Shown here: positions 53,999-63,222 of the stretch, one piece after another
Position numbering within the stretch: the stretch's first letter is position 1
How the letters are laid out: each line of letters starts with the position of its first letter
The notes under the pieces: generated by a model
What the model was told of the DNA's origin: nothing
The model's input: the letters and a program-made list of their open reading frames with translations, nothing else
Database searches by the model: none
Source: Hymenobacter rigui
GTDB lineage: Bacteria > Bacteroidota > Bacteroidia > Cytophagales > Hymenobacteraceae
Direction of reading: 5' to 3'
Length of the DNA: 64,000 bases
Assembly: GCF_003944715.1 (NCBI RefSeq)
Contig: NZ_RWIT01000007.1
Span: 1 to 64,000 of the forward strand
Program-made: the position numbers and the translations under genes

Positions 53999-55540
53999 TT
54001 AACGCACTCGGGTGGGGAAGAGTGATTTATTTGCTTTTTCCTCGGTGCGGCGGTTCGGCTCTTTGGGCCAAGTGAAGATGAAAGTAGCGCCTTGTCCCTC
54101 AGCGGATTCAACGTGAATGGCTCCGCCCTGGCGCTCCACAATTTTCTTTACGATGGCCAAGCCTACTCCGGTACTCTCCAGGGTGTCGCGCTCTGTGAGG
54201 GTCTGGAATATCACGAAAATCCGCTCGTGGTATTCAGGCGCAATACCCGGTCCGTTGTCTGCCACCGAAAAGGTGTAAAACCGGGGGCCTTCCACGCAGC
54301 CGATGCGCACCACACCACTTTCCGGGTGATGGTGGTACTTCACGGCATTGCTGATGAGGTTGGTGAACACCTGCTGCAGCTGCACGCGGTTGGTGTGTAG
54401 GGTGGGTAGATAAAATGGCAGTTCCACCGCAAAACCCGCCGGCAGCTCCAGCGAGTCAATAATTTCGCGCAGTAACTGCCGCACAAACACGGCTTCATCG
54501 GCCTGCGGAGTGCGGCCCACGCGGGCTAGGTCCAGAATACCGGTAATCAGGTTTTCCATGCGGCTCACCCGGGTGCGCATCAGCAGCAGAAACTCCCGGA
54601 TGTGCTCGGGCAGGCCCTGGCCCATATCTTCCTCAATCCAGCGCGAAGCCGTTTCAATGCCCCGCAGCGGAGCTTTCAGGTCGTGAGAAACCACGTATGC
54701 AAACTGATCCAGCTCCTGATTGCGCCGCTCCAGCTGCCGGATATTGGTGTTGATGGTATCCGTCATCACGTTCAGCGACTCCGTGAGGGTCGTCAGTTCG
54801 TCGTCAGCCGTGTCGCGGGCCTGGGTGGAGTAGTCGCCGCCGGCAATGCGCTGGGCCTGCTCAATCATACCGCTGATGCGCCGGGAGAACAGGCGTACCA
54901 TGTAGCCAGCGTAGAGCAGTCCCAGAAAAATAGTCGCCAGAGTAATACTCACCGATAGAATGCGCGTTTCCCGGATGCTCTGCTGCAGCTTTACACGCTG
55001 CTTCACGCGGATATCAGCCTCTTCCTGATCAAATACGGCAAACAGCACCCGAATCTGGTCCATCAGGATTTTGCCGGTCAGGTCGGTGGTGAGGTTGCGG
55101 TGCTCCAGCCCCTCAATACCCGTCTGAGCGGGGTTGCGCCGCAGGGCTTCGCGTTTTTCGCCAATGAGCAAATGCGAGTAGGCGGCCCACTGCTGAAACA
55201 GGTACTGGGCCCGTACCATGCGTTCATACTGTGGCGTGCCCAGCGTCAGCTCGTTGCGCAACTGGGCAAACCTGCCCAGCAGGTTCCGCTCCCCTTCATA
55301 GTAAGGATCCAGCACCACCTCGTTGCCGATGAGCAGGTAGCCCCGGAAGCCGGTTTCCATGTCGATGATGTTGCGCATAAGGGTAGTGGCCTCGCCCGTG
55401 ATGCGCTGGGAGCGTTCCACGCGCTGGGAGTTGCGCAGCACGGCCCTCGACATTTGGTAGTTGATGGCCACTACCGCCGCAAACAGCATGGAGATAACCA
55501 AAAAGCCCGCGAATAATTTGGTGGAGAGCTTAAATTTCAT
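53999..55540 (-). CDS. CHASE3-type sensor histidine kinase
   Basis: The 513-residue kinase has a TM helix at about residues 5-28 and a CHASE3-like extracytoplasmic domain (about 35-175, with DMETGFRGYLL). A second TM helix (about 185-205) leads to HAMP (about 206-260), then HisKA with the H-box FAYVVSHDLKAPLRG (His near 286), and HATPase_c with the N-box LISNAVKYH and DNGPGI near 428. The extracytoplasmic signal is unknown. ATG 55540 (MKFKLSTKLFAG) is preferred over the TTG at 55567. It lies between a CZB protein gene and a receiver gene, so the three form a likely signalling operon. Confidence 0.93.
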   Translation of the reverse strand: MKFKLSTKLFAGFLVISMLFAAVVAINYQMSRAVLRNSQRVERSQRITGEATTLMRNIIDMETGFRGYLLIGNEVVLDPYYEGERNLLGRFAQLRNELTLGTPQYERMVRAQYLFQQWAAYSHLLIGEKREALRRNPAQTGIEGLEHRNLTTDLTGKILMDQIRVLFAVFDQEEADIRVKQRVKLQQSIRETRILSVSITLATIFLGLLYAGYMVRLFSRRISGMIEQAQRIAGGDYSTQARDTADDELTTLTESLNVMTDTINTNIRQLERRNQELDQFAYVVSHDLKAPLRGIETASRWIEEDMGQGLPEHIREFLLLMRTRVSRMENLITGILDLARVGRTPQADEAVFVRQLLREIIDSLELPAGFAVELPFYLPTLHTNRVQLQQVFTNLISNAVKYHHHPESGVVRIGCVEGPRFYTFSVADNGPGIAPEYHERIFVIFQTLTERDTLESTGVGLAIVKKIVERQGGAIHVESAEGQGATFIFTWPKEPNRRTEEKANKSLFPTRVR

Positions 55541-55567
55541 GCGGAAACGGCGGCGGAACAAGGGCAA

Positions 55568-55933
55568 TTAGGTGCTACTACGCACCGTGGCTTCTATGGT
55601 ACGCAGCAGCAGCGCAATCTGGTCGGCCAGGCGATTAATTTCCGCGAGTCTGGCAATGGCTTCCTCCCGCTGGCCCTGTTGCGCCATATCCATGAGCCGG
55701 TTGGCTTCCTGATGAATTTTGTCATGGAGATTGTCGAGCTGTCGGCTCTCGGGCAGATGCCCGTATTGGGGAAGTAGAAAGCCGGAAATCCAGTGGCCAA
55801 ACGAGCACTGCTGGGGGTCACGGATGGGGGCCTCGGCAGTATTGCTGCCGTAGAGGAAGGAGCGGAGTTTGGATTTAAAATGCAGGTGCTTGATGCGAGC
55901 GGCATCAAACTCCTGTTTCAGTTCATCAGACAT
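55568..55933 (-). CDS. stand-alone CZB (chemoreceptor zinc-binding) domain protein
   Basis: The 121-residue protein fits the CZB four-helix bundle. The zinc ligands are readable: a His in R-I-K-H-L-H-F-K (about residue 14-16), the Cys in Q-Q-C-S-F-G-H-W (the CxFGxW type motif) and two His in D-K-I-H and N-L-H-D. CZB domains bind Zn2+ tightly and sense zinc or hypochlorite, normally fused to chemoreceptors or diguanylate cyclases. Here it is alone and first in an operon with a kinase and a receiver. ATG 55933 is used; a TATCTTTG box lies 80 nt upstream. Confidence 0.85.
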   Translation of the reverse strand: MSDELKQEFDAARIKHLHFKSKLRSFLYGSNTAEAPIRDPQQCSFGHWISGFLLPQYGHLPESRQLDNLHDKIHQEANRLMDMAQQGQREEAIARLAEINRLADQIALLLRTIEATVRSST

Positions 55934-56013
55934 ACGATGGAATATACGGTTGCTCGTGCAAAAACGGCAGAGCGGCAACTATGCCAACTCGGGCGCAAAC
56001 AGAGCAGTGACAG

Positions 56014-56021
56014 CAAAGATA
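56014..56021 (-). promoter_or_regulatory. -7 box TATCTTTG (minus strand)
   Basis: CAAAGATA on the plus strand; a full TAnnTTTG match, 80 nt before ATG 55933 of the CZB gene. Confidence 0.45.
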
Positions 56022-56128
56022 ACCAGAATTCAGGGCGGCCGGCCGGGCATTATTGGCTACTTTCGCCCGGCTAATCCGGGGCACTCAAACGCCCCGGGCT
56101 ATTCACCTCCCAATTTCCACTCCACCCC

Positions 56129-57235
56129 ATGTCCGAGTCGCTCAAAACCGTTCCGCTCAATGATGTGCACCAGCAGCTGGGTGCCAAAATGGTGCCCTTC
56201 GCGGGCTACAACATGCCCGTGCGCTACTCCTCCGACCTGGAAGAGCACCACACCGTGCGCCGGGCCGTGGGTATGTTCGACGTGTCGCACATGGGCGAGT
56301 TCCGGGTGCGCGGCCCCCAGGCCCTCGACCTGATTCAGCGCGTCACCAGCAACGACGCCAGCAAGCTCACCCCCGGCAAAGCCCAGTACAGCTGTCTGCC
56401 CAACCAGCAAGGCGGCATTGTAGATGACCTGCTGGTGTACATGCTGGCCGAGGAAGACTACCTGCTGGTGGTAAACGCCTCCAACATCGACAAGGACTGG
56501 GCCTGGATTCAGCAGTTCAACACCCAGGGTGCCGATATGCAGAACATTTCGGATGAAATGAGCCTGTTCGCGGTGCAGGGCCCCAAAGCCACAGCTGCCC
56601 TCCAGAGCCTCACCGACGCCGACCTGAGCAGCATTTCGTACTACTCCGTCGTGCAGGGTACTTTCGCCGGCGCGCCCGACGTAATCATTTCGGCCACCGG
56701 CTACACCGGCGCGGGCGGTTTCGAGCTGTACGTGCCCAACCAGTACGCCAAGCAGGTGTGGGATGCCGTGATGGAAGCCGGCCGGCCCTACGGCCTCAAG
56801 CCCATCGGCCTGGGCGCCCGCGACACGCTGCGCCTGGAAATGGGCTACTGCCTCTACGGCAATGACATCACCGACACCACCTCGCCCCTGGAAGCCGGCC
56901 TGGGCTGGATTACCAAGTTTACCAAAGACTTCACCAACTCCGAAAGCCTGAAGGCCCAGAAGGAAGCCGGCGTGGAGCGCAAGCTGGTAGGCTTCCTGAT
57001 GGACGGCCCCGGTATCCCGCGCAGCCATTACCCGCTGGTGAACGAGGCTGGCGAAGTAATTGGCGAAGTAACCAGCGGCACCCAGTCGCCGAGCCTGAGC
57101 AAGGGCGTGGGCCTGGGCTACGTGAAAACCGAGCTGAGCAAGCCCGGCAGCCAGATTTTCGTGCAGGTGCGCGGTAAGAACCTGCCCGCCACCGTCACCA
57201 AGCTCCCCTTCGTGCCCGGCACCGAGGAGGCATAA
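56129..57235 (+). CDS. gcvT: aminomethyltransferase, glycine cleavage system T protein
   Basis: This 368-residue enzyme releases ammonia and makes 5,10-methylene-tetrahydrofolate from the aminomethyl group on the H protein. Family segments are seen in order: [64 protein letters not shown] and the C-terminal barrel ([12 protein letters not shown]). The length is typical. The gcvP and gcvH genes are not in the window. TACTTTCG, a one-mismatch -7 box, lies at 56058-56065. An inverted repeat follows the gene. Confidence 0.97.
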   Translation: MSESLKTVPLNDVHQQLGAKMVPFAGYNMPVRYSSDLEEHHTVRRAVGMFDVSHMGEFRVRGPQALDLIQRVTSNDASKLTPGKAQYSCLPNQQGGIVDDLLVYMLAEEDYLLVVNASNIDKDWAWIQQFNTQGADMQNISDEMSLFAVQGPKATAALQSLTDADLSSISYYSVVQGTFAGAPDVIISATGYTGAGGFELYVPNQYAKQVWDAVMEAGRPYGLKPIGLGARDTLRLEMGYCLYGNDITDTTSPLEAGLGWITKFTKDFTNSESLKAQKEAGVERKLVGFLMDGPGIPRSHYPLVNEAGEVIGEVTSGTQSPSLSKGVGLGYVKTELSKPGSQIFVQVRGKNLPATVTKLPFVPGTEEA

Positions 57236-57250
57236 ACGAATCTATTACTC

Positions 57251-57364
57251 GTCATGCTGAGCGAAGGCGCAGCCGCAGTCGAAGCATCTCTACCTCTGGC
57301 TAATTCCTTGGATTACCCTCAGTAGAGATGCTTCGGCTACAGCTGCGCCTTCGCTCAGCATGAC
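57251..57364. repeat. 43-bp inverted repeat, GTCATGCTGAGCGAAGG type
   Basis: Arms 57251-57293 and 57322-57364 match at 40 of 43 positions with a 28-nt loop. The arm begins GTCATGCTGAGCGAAGG and ends GAAGCATCTCTAC. It starts 15 bp after the gcvT stop and ends 18 bp before the next gene's ATG. The start is related to the arms at 59761 and 63223. Confidence 0.88.
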
Positions 57365-57382
57365 GTTTTTTAACTTTCTCCG

Positions 57383-58105
57383 ATGACCAATCAACTCCCC
57401 ACGCTCGACGTGTGCTTCTCGCCCGAACTGCTGCCGCTCTACGACCTGCGCGGCAAGGTGGCGGTGGTGGTAGACGTGCTGCGGGCCACCAGCAGCATCG
57501 TCACGGCGCTGGCTCAGGGCGTCACGCATCTGGTGCCGTTCAGTGAGCTGGAGGCGTGCCGGGCCCAGACCGCGGCCGGCTACCTCACCGCCGCCGAGCG
57601 GGACGGCCGCCAGGCCGAGGGCGTGGACCTGGGTAACTCGCCCTTCGGCTACCTCGATGGCGTGGTGCCCGTGCGGGGCCGGGCCGTGGCTATTACCACC
57701 ACCAACGGCACCCGGGCGCTACACCTCTCCGCCGCCGCCGATGAAATTGTGGTGGGTGCGTTCCTGAACCTCGGGGCCGTGGCCGACCACCTGCGTCGCC
57801 TGAACAAAGACGTGGTAGTGGTGTGCGCCGGCTGGAAAGGCAAGTTCTGCCTCGAAGACACCCTGTTCGGCGGGGCCCTGGCCGCCCGCCTGCAAGCCGA
57901 TTTCGACACTACCGGCTCCGACGCCACCCTGGCCGCTCTCGACCTGTGGCGCGCCGCCGCGCCCGACCTGGCCGGCTACCTGCTCCAATCGGCCCACGTG
58001 CGCCGCCTCAACAGCCTCGAAGCCCACAAAGACATGGAGTTCTGCATCCGACAGGACGAGTACGACCTGGTACCCGTGTTCAAAAACGGCCGCATCACGG
58101 CCTAA
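57383..58105 (+). CDS. 2-phosphosulfolactate phosphatase family protein (ComB-like)
   Basis: The 240-residue protein has the ComB family core: DVCFSPELLP, VVVDVLRATSSIVTAL (residues about 30-45), GNSPFGY, TTTNGTRAL and the late CIRQDEYDLVPVF. ComB removes phosphate from 2-phosphosulfolactate in archaeal coenzyme M synthesis. Coenzyme M is not expected here, so the true substrate may be different; the family is widespread in Bacteroidota without a known role. It follows gcvT across an inverted repeat on the same strand. Confidence 0.88.
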   Translation: MTNQLPTLDVCFSPELLPLYDLRGKVAVVVDVLRATSSIVTALAQGVTHLVPFSELEACRAQTAAGYLTAAERDGRQAEGVDLGNSPFGYLDGVVPVRGRAVAITTTNGTRALHLSAAADEIVVGAFLNLGAVADHLRRLNKDVVVVCAGWKGKFCLEDTLFGGALAARLQADFDTTGSDATLAALDLWRAAAPDLAGYLLQSAHVRRLNSLEAHKDMEFCIRQDEYDLVPVFKNGRITA

Positions 58106-58130
58106 TTACCGCATTCAGCAGATAATGTGG

Positions 58131-58368
58131 CATAAGCTTTAGCTTGTGCCGTGAATCGTCCTCTAACTATAGAGGACAACGAAAAAGGCTCGCCGTGTGG
58201 CAAGCCTTTTTTGTTGATAGCCCAATTTCTGAGCAGAATTCGGTGCACTGCACAAACTAAAGCATGTGCCACAATCATCCACGGTACCCGGGCCCGGCAC
58301 AAGCTAAAGCGTGTGCTACAATCGTCCAAAAAATCCGCGTAATCCGTCGAGAAATCCGTGTAATCAGT
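58131..58368. repeat. cluster of short repeats between comB-like gene and aceA
   Basis: Two 30-nt direct copies (58251-58280 and 58298-58327; 26 of 30 identical, core CTAAAGC) and an inverted copy of their core (about 58131-58150) surround a terminator. Two 17-nt copies of AAATCCGYGTAATCMGT follow (58331-58347 and 58352-58368), the second running into the aceA stop codon (58364-58366). Confidence 0.75.
58182..58212. terminator. intrinsic terminator after comB-like gene
   Basis: Stem AAAAAGGCTCGCC (58182-58194) with GGCAAGCCTTTTTT (58199-58212), one mismatch, 4-nt loop and a T run. Confidence 0.8.
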
Positions 58369-59650
58369 GGTTAAACTGGGCTTCCTCGGTGCTGCCGACC
58401 AGGGCGGCGGTGCTGCTGAGGCCACTGGTTACCACGTTCTGCACTGCATCGAAGTAGCCGGTGCCCACGAAGGCCTGGTGCTTCACGGCCCGGAAACCGT
58501 GCTGCTGGAGGGCAAACTCGCGCTGCTGCAGCTCGGAGTAGCCGGCCATGCCCCGCTCCCGGTAGGCCGTAGCCAGCTCAAACATGCTGGTGTTGAGGGC
58601 GTGGAAGCCGGCCAGGGTGATGAACTGGAATTTGTAGCCCATAGCGGCCAGCTCCTCCCGGAAGGTGCTCATTTCCTGCGGGCTCAGCTTGGCGGCCCAG
58701 TTGAACGAGGGCGAGCAGTTGTAGGCCAGCAGCTTGCCGGGGAACTGCGCGTGGATGCCTTCGGCAAACTGGCGGGCCTGCTCCAGGTCGGGGTGGGAGG
58801 TTTCCATCCAGATGAGGTCGGCGTAGGGGGCATAGGCCAAGCCGCGGGCAATGCCAGCCTCCACGCCGCAGCGCACCCGGAAAAAGCCCTCCGAGGTCCG
58901 CTCGGCTTCCTGCAGCACGAAGGGTTGGTCGCGCGGGTCCACGTCGGAGGTGAGCAGGTCGGCGGCGTCGGCATCGGTGCGGGCTACTACCAGCGTGGGC
59001 ACGCCCAGCACGTCGGCGGCGAGGCGGGCGGCTACCAGCTTGTTGATGGCCTCCTGGGTGGGCACCAGCACCTTGCCGCCCAGGTGGCCGCACTTCTTGG
59101 CCGACGACAGCTGGTCCTCGAAATGCACTCCGGCGGCCCCGGCCTCAATCATCATCTTCATCAGCTCAAAGGCATTCAGATTGCCCCCAAACCCGGCCTC
59201 GGCATCGGCCACGATGGGTACCAGCCAATGCACCGCGCCCTCACCGGATACGCTCTGAATCTGGTCGGCGCGGAGCAGGGCGTTGTTGATGCGGCGCACC
59301 ACGCTGGGTACCGAGTCGGCGGGGTAGAGGCTTTGGTCGGGGTACATGTGGCCGGCCCCGTTGGCATCGGCAGCCACCTGCCAGCCGCTCAGGTAAATAG
59401 CCTTCAGTCCGGCCTGCACTTCCTGAATGGCCTGGTTGCCGGTGAGGGCCCCTAGTCCGGCCACGTACTCCTCCGTATGCAGCTGCTGCCACAGCCGCTC
59501 GGCCCCGCGGCGGGCCAGCGTGTACTCAATCTGCACCGAGCCGCGCAGCTTCAGCACGTCCTCGGCCGAATACGGCCGCTCAATACCCCGCCAGCGCGGA
59601 TTCGTGGCCCAATCCTGTTGCAATGCGGCAATCTGTTCCTGCTTGTTCAT
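58364..59650 (-). CDS. aceA: isocitrate lyase
   Basis: The 428-residue enzyme splits isocitrate into glyoxylate and succinate, the first step of the glyoxylate shunt. The active-site signature KKCGHLGGK is near residue 185, with upstream [10 protein letters not shown] metal-binding and later [19 protein letters not shown] and [13 protein letters not shown] segments. The length is that of the short, bacterial type. It follows aceB on the minus strand with a 191-bp gap that holds a perfect inverted repeat. Its stop overlaps another short repeat. Confidence 0.98.
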   Translation of the reverse strand: MNKQEQIAALQQDWATNPRWRGIERPYSAEDVLKLRGSVQIEYTLARRGAERLWQQLHTEEYVAGLGALTGNQAIQEVQAGLKAIYLSGWQVAADANGAGHMYPDQSLYPADSVPSVVRRINNALLRADQIQSVSGEGAVHWLVPIVADAEAGFGGNLNAFELMKMMIEAGAAGVHFEDQLSSAKKCGHLGGKVLVPTQEAINKLVAARLAADVLGVPTLVVARTDADAADLLTSDVDPRDQPFVLQEAERTSEGFFRVRCGVEAGIARGLAYAPYADLIWMETSHPDLEQARQFAEGIHAQFPGKLLAYNCSPSFNWAAKLSPQEMSTFREELAAMGYKFQFITLAGFHALNTSMFELATAYRERGMAGYSELQQREFALQQHGFRAVKHQAFVGTGYFDAVQNVVTSGLSSTAALVGSTEEAQFNH

Positions 59651-59760
59651 ACGGGTAAGGGGTTAGAGAAAATAAGGAAAGTGAAGGCAAAGCGCGGCCC
59701 GGCCGGCTGGCTAAGCGGTTTTTTTAAATCGGAAAATAGAAGGGAGACAATGCCTCAAGT

Positions 59761-59840
59761 TGTCATTCCGAGCAGAGCGAGGAATCTGGAGTAATCTGTT
59801 GAAGCAGTAACCCAGATTCCTCGCTCTGCTCGGAATGACA
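59761..59840. repeat. perfect 28-bp inverted repeat, TGTCATTCCGAGCAGAGCGA type
   Basis: Arms 59761-59788 and 59813-59840 are fully complementary, with a 24-nt loop. The right arm ends one base before the aceB stop codon (59842-59844). In the aceBA mRNA it would form a strong hairpin between the two genes. Confidence 0.92.
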
Positions 59841-59841
59841 G

Positions 59842-61473
59842 TTACGTCAGCTGCTCGTAAGCCGGTACGGTCAGAAATTCGATGAACTTCTCGCTCATCA
59901 CTAGCTGGTCGAACAGGCGGGCGGCTTCCAGGTAGCGGCCGGCGTCGTAGTGGGCGGGGCCTACCTGCTGGCGGATGTGCTCCAGCACGGGCGGCACCAG
60001 GCTGCGGTACAGCTCCACGGTTACGGGGCGGCCGTTGTCGAGGGTGGTGCCGGGCGTGTGCAGCCACTGCCACACCTGGGCCCGGCTGATTTCGGCGGTG
60101 GCGGCGTCCTCCATCAGGTTGTAGATGGGTACGCAGCCGTTGCCCCGCAGCCACGATTCCAAATACTGCACCGCCACGTCGATGTTCAGGCGCAGGCCGG
60201 CTTCGGTGATGGAGCCCGCGGGGGCACGCACCAGGTCCTGGGCCGTCACGTGCACGTCGTCGCGCTTGTTGTCCAGCTGGTTGGGTTGGGGCATCAGCTC
60301 ATTGAACACGTCCAGGGCTACCGGCACCAGGCCGGGATGGGCCACCCAGGTACCATCGTGGCCGTTGCGGGCCTCCCGGATTTTGTCCTGGCGGACTTTC
60401 TCCAGGGCCGTTTCGTTGGCTTCGGGGTCGTTTTTGATGGGAATCTGGGCGGCCATGCCGCCCATGGCGTGCACGCCCCGGCGGTGGCAGGTCTGGATAA
60501 CCAGCTGCGAGTAGGCGGCCATGAACGGCACCGTCATGGTTACCTCGGCACGGTTGGGCAGCCGGAACTCGGGGTTCAGGCCCAGCCGCTTGATGTAGCT
60601 GAAAATATAGTCCCACCGCCCGCAGTTCAGGCCGGCCGAGTGCTCGCGCAGCTCCCACAGAATCTCGTTCAGCTCGAAAGCGGCCGGCAGCGTCTCAATC
60701 AGCACGGTGGCCTTGATGGTGCACTTGGGCTGCTTCAACGACCACTGCGCAAACCCGAACACGTCGTTCCAGAGGCGGGCTTCGAGGTGGCTTTCAATCT
60801 TGGGCAGGTAGAAGTAGGGGGCCGTGCCCCGGGCGCACAGCTCGTGGGCGTTGTGGAAGTAATACAGCCCGAAGTCGAACAGCGAGGCGCTGATGGGCTC
60901 CCCGTCTACCAGCACGTGCTTTTCCAGCAGATGCCAGCCCCGGGGGCGCACCATCAGCACGGCGGTTTGCTCGTTGAGGCGGTACTCCTTGGTGGGCGTG
61001 CTCAGCGAGATGGTGCGCCGCACGGCGTCGCGCAGGTTGCGCTGGCCCTCCACCACGTTGGCCCAGGTGGGAGAGTTGGAATCCTCCAGGTCAGCCATAA
61101 ACACCTTGGCCCCCGAGTTCAGGGCGTTGATAATCATTTTGCGCTCCACCGGCCCGGTAATTTCCACGCGGCGGTCCAGCAAATCGGCGGGCAGGGGGGC
61201 CACCGTCCAGGGCTTTTCGCGGATGAGGCGGGTCTCGGGCAGAAAGTCGGGCAGCTGACCAGCCTCAAACTCACGCTGCCGCTCCTCGCGCCGCTGCAGC
61301 AGCGCCCGGCGGGTGGCGTCGAAGCGGCGGTGCAACTCGGCCACGAAGGCCAGGGCCGAGGGCGTCAGGATTTCGGCATACTCGGGCGAGAAGCTGCCCA
61401 GCACCTTCACCCGCTCGGGGGTGAGAAAAGTGGGCGAGGGCACCAGCGTCTGCGGTTCGGCAAAGGGCGACAT
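59842..61473 (-). CDS. aceB: malate synthase A
   Basis: This 543-residue enzyme condenses glyoxylate with acetyl-CoA to malate, the second glyoxylate-shunt step. The malate synthase signature [20 protein letters not shown] is near residue 283. Other segments are [23 protein letters not shown] and [16 protein letters not shown] 61473 ([10 protein letters not shown]) is chosen over the frame opening at 61554, which would include the promoter. A TACGTTTG box lies 54 nt upstream and overlaps a candidate operator. It is the first gene of aceB-aceA, divergent from a RamB/ScfR-type regulator. Confidence 0.97.
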   Translation of the reverse strand: MSPFAEPQTLVPSPTFLTPERVKVLGSFSPEYAEILTPSALAFVAELHRRFDATRRALLQRREERQREFEAGQLPDFLPETRLIREKPWTVAPLPADLLDRRVEITGPVERKMIINALNSGAKVFMADLEDSNSPTWANVVEGQRNLRDAVRRTISLSTPTKEYRLNEQTAVLMVRPRGWHLLEKHVLVDGEPISASLFDFGLYYFHNAHELCARGTAPYFYLPKIESHLEARLWNDVFGFAQWSLKQPKCTIKATVLIETLPAAFELNEILWELREHSAGLNCGRWDYIFSYIKRLGLNPEFRLPNRAEVTMTVPFMAAYSQLVIQTCHRRGVHAMGGMAAQIPIKNDPEANETALEKVRQDKIREARNGHDGTWVAHPGLVPVALDVFNELMPQPNQLDNKRDDVHVTAQDLVRAPAGSITEAGLRLNIDVAVQYLESWLRGNGCVPIYNLMEDAATAEISRAQVWQWLHTPGTTLDNGRPVTVELYRSLVPPVLEHIRQQVGPAHYDAGRYLEAARLFDQLVMSEKFIEFLTVPAYEQLT

Positions 61474-61527
61474 AAGCAAGGCGGTTAGGTAAGTGGCAGA
61501 TAGGAAAGGCGTTCCGGGTGAACACTT

Positions 61528-61535
61528 CAAACGTA
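61528..61535 (-). promoter_or_regulatory. aceB promoter -7 box TACGTTTG
   Basis: CAAACGTA on the plus strand reads TACGTTTG on the minus strand, a full TAnnTTTG match. A possible -33 TTTG (CAAA at 61552-61555) is 16 bp further up, slightly closer than usual. Confidence 0.55.
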
Positions 61536-61539
61536 CGAA

Positions 61540-61571
61540 AGCGAATTTTATCAAACAAGCGAAAATTCGCT
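61540..61571. promoter_or_regulatory. candidate operator: AGCGAATTTT-N12-AAAATTCGCT
   Basis: A perfect inverted repeat with 10-bp arms (61540-61549 and 61562-61571) lies between the divergent aceB and regulator genes. It covers the spacer and -33 region of the aceB promoter. The right half is also a smaller palindrome, AGCGAA-AA-TTCGCT. The likely binder is the regulator encoded at 61707; this is inferred from position only. Confidence 0.55.
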
Positions 61572-61597
61572 AATTTTTCAGAACGGCCCCAAAGGCG

Positions 61598-61605
61598 TAG
61601 ATTTG
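61598..61605 (+). promoter_or_regulatory. -7 box TAGATTTG for the regulator gene
   Basis: A full TAnnTTTG match 101 nt before ATG 61707, just to the right of the candidate operator. Confidence 0.5.
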
Positions 61606-61706
61606 CGAAGTATTGCGGCCAGTAGCGCCGGGCGTGCAAATACAGCACGCTTCCGGCGGTCAGCCCACTCCTTTTTGCCCTTCTTGTACATTACCACTCA
61701 TTATCC

Positions 61707-63188
61707 ATGCTGAGTCACGGCCAGGTTGTCCGGTTAATTTTTGGCCTGAAGCTGCGCGAGCTGCGCCAGGAGCGCGGCTTCACGCCCGCCGAGCTGGCCC
61801 GCGCCTGCGACGTATCGGTGTCGTACCTCAACGAGATTGAGAAAGGCAAGAAGTATCCCAAGGCCGACAAGATTCTGAGCCTGAGCAAGGTGCTGGGCGT
61901 CACCTACGACCAGCTCACCTCCCTCACGCTGAGCCGCCGCCTGGAGCCCATTTCCGAGCTGCTGCAGTCGGATTTGCTGAAGGAGTTTCCGCTGGATATG
62001 TTCGGGCTGGACCCGCTGCGCATCGTGGAGCTGATTGCCGACGCGCCGGCCAAGATGAACGCCTTTATCAGCACGCTCTTCGAAATTGCCCGCAACTACG
62101 AGATGCGCCAGGAAAACTTCTTCCTGGCCGCGCTGCGCTCCTTCCAGGAGATGCACGACAACTACTTCGAGGAGCTGGAGCAGGATGTGCGCACTTTCCT
62201 GGTGGAGCACAAGCTGCAGGCCGCCGCACCCTTCGACCGCACCCAGCTGGAGCGGGTGTTGGTGCAGAAGTACGGCTACACCATCGACCGGACCGGGCTG
62301 GACGAGTACGTGCACCTGGGCCGGCTGCGCTCCGTGTTTCAGCCCAAGCAGCGCCGCCTGCTGCTGCGCCAAGGCCTGAGCGGGGCCCAGGAGGGCTTCG
62401 TGCTGGGCCGGGAGGTGGCCTTTAACTACGTGGGCCTGAAGGAGCGGCCCTACGTGAATGCCTCGTTTCCGGTGCGCTCCTTCGAGGAAGTGCTGAATAA
62501 CTTCAAGGCCAGCTACTTTGCCGGGGCCCTGTTGATGGAAGAAGACGCGCTGGTGCGCGACATCACCCGGTTCTTCAACGCCAAGAAGTGGGAGCCAGCC
62601 TTGCTGCTGGATCTGCTCACGAAGTATGCCGTGTCGCCGGAGATGTTCATGCAGCGCATCACCAACCTGCTGCCCCGGCACTTCGGCATCCAGAGCCTGT
62701 TCTTCCTTCGCTTCGACCAGGCCAATTCGTCGGCGGCCTACAAGCTCACCAAGGAGTTGCATCTCTCGCGCCTGCACAACCCCCACGGCAACGAGCTGCA
62801 CGAGCACTACTGCCGCCGCTGGATTTCCCTGCGCCTGATTGCCGAGCTGCGTCAGCAGCCCGCCAGCCACGCGCCCAACTACACGCTGGGTGCCCAACGC
62901 TCCCTGTACCCCAACGGCGACGAGTACCTGTGCCTCACGCTGGCCCGCGCCGGCTCGGCCACCGAGCCCGCCGTGAGCGTCACCGTGGGCCTGCTCTGCG
63001 ACGACAACCTGCGCCAGAAAGTCCGCTTCCTCGACGACCCGGCCATTGTGCTGAAGGAAGTAAACGAAACCTGCGAGCGGTGCACCATCCCCAACTGCGA
63101 AGTGCGCGCCGCCGCCCCCGTGGAAGTGGAGCGCCGCCAGCGCCAGCAGGAGCTAGAAGCCGCCGTAGCCGCGCTGGTGAATCAGTAA
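61707..63188 (+). CDS. XRE-type regulator of the RamB/ScfR (short-chain acyl-CoA-sensing) family
   Basis: The 493-residue protein has an N-terminal helix-turn-helix of the XRE type (LRQERGFTPAELARACDVSVSYLNEIEKGKK, about residues 18-50). A central region follows that aligns with the IrrE-like (M78-related) part of ScfR regulators but has no HExxH. The C-terminal cysteine motif CERCTIPNCEVRAAAP (near residue 460) is typical of the DUF2083-like end. RamB of Corynebacterium, in this family, represses aceA and aceB. Here the gene is divergent from aceBA, which fits the same role, perhaps answering to an acyl-CoA. Confidence 0.9.
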   Translation: MLSHGQVVRLIFGLKLRELRQERGFTPAELARACDVSVSYLNEIEKGKKYPKADKILSLSKVLGVTYDQLTSLTLSRRLEPISELLQSDLLKEFPLDMFGLDPLRIVELIADAPAKMNAFISTLFEIARNYEMRQENFFLAALRSFQEMHDNYFEELEQDVRTFLVEHKLQAAAPFDRTQLERVLVQKYGYTIDRTGLDEYVHLGRLRSVFQPKQRRLLLRQGLSGAQEGFVLGREVAFNYVGLKERPYVNASFPVRSFEEVLNNFKASYFAGALLMEEDALVRDITRFFNAKKWEPALLLDLLTKYAVSPEMFMQRITNLLPRHFGIQSLFFLRFDQANSSAAYKLTKELHLSRLHNPHGNELHEHYCRRWISLRLIAELRQQPASHAPNYTLGAQRSLYPNGDEYLCLTLARAGSATEPAVSVTVGLLCDDNLRQKVRFLDDPAIVLKEVNETCERCTIPNCEVRAAAPVEVERRQRQQELEAAVAALVNQ

Positions 63189-63222
63189 GGCAGAATTGGG
63201 GTTGTCCTGAAAAGTGAACAGC

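Noticed and set aside
59950-61488. 512-codon open frame on the plus strand
   Set aside because: It is antisense to aceB, which is certain. Its translation is rich in G, H, V and R without any motif; long antisense frames are expected at this GC content.
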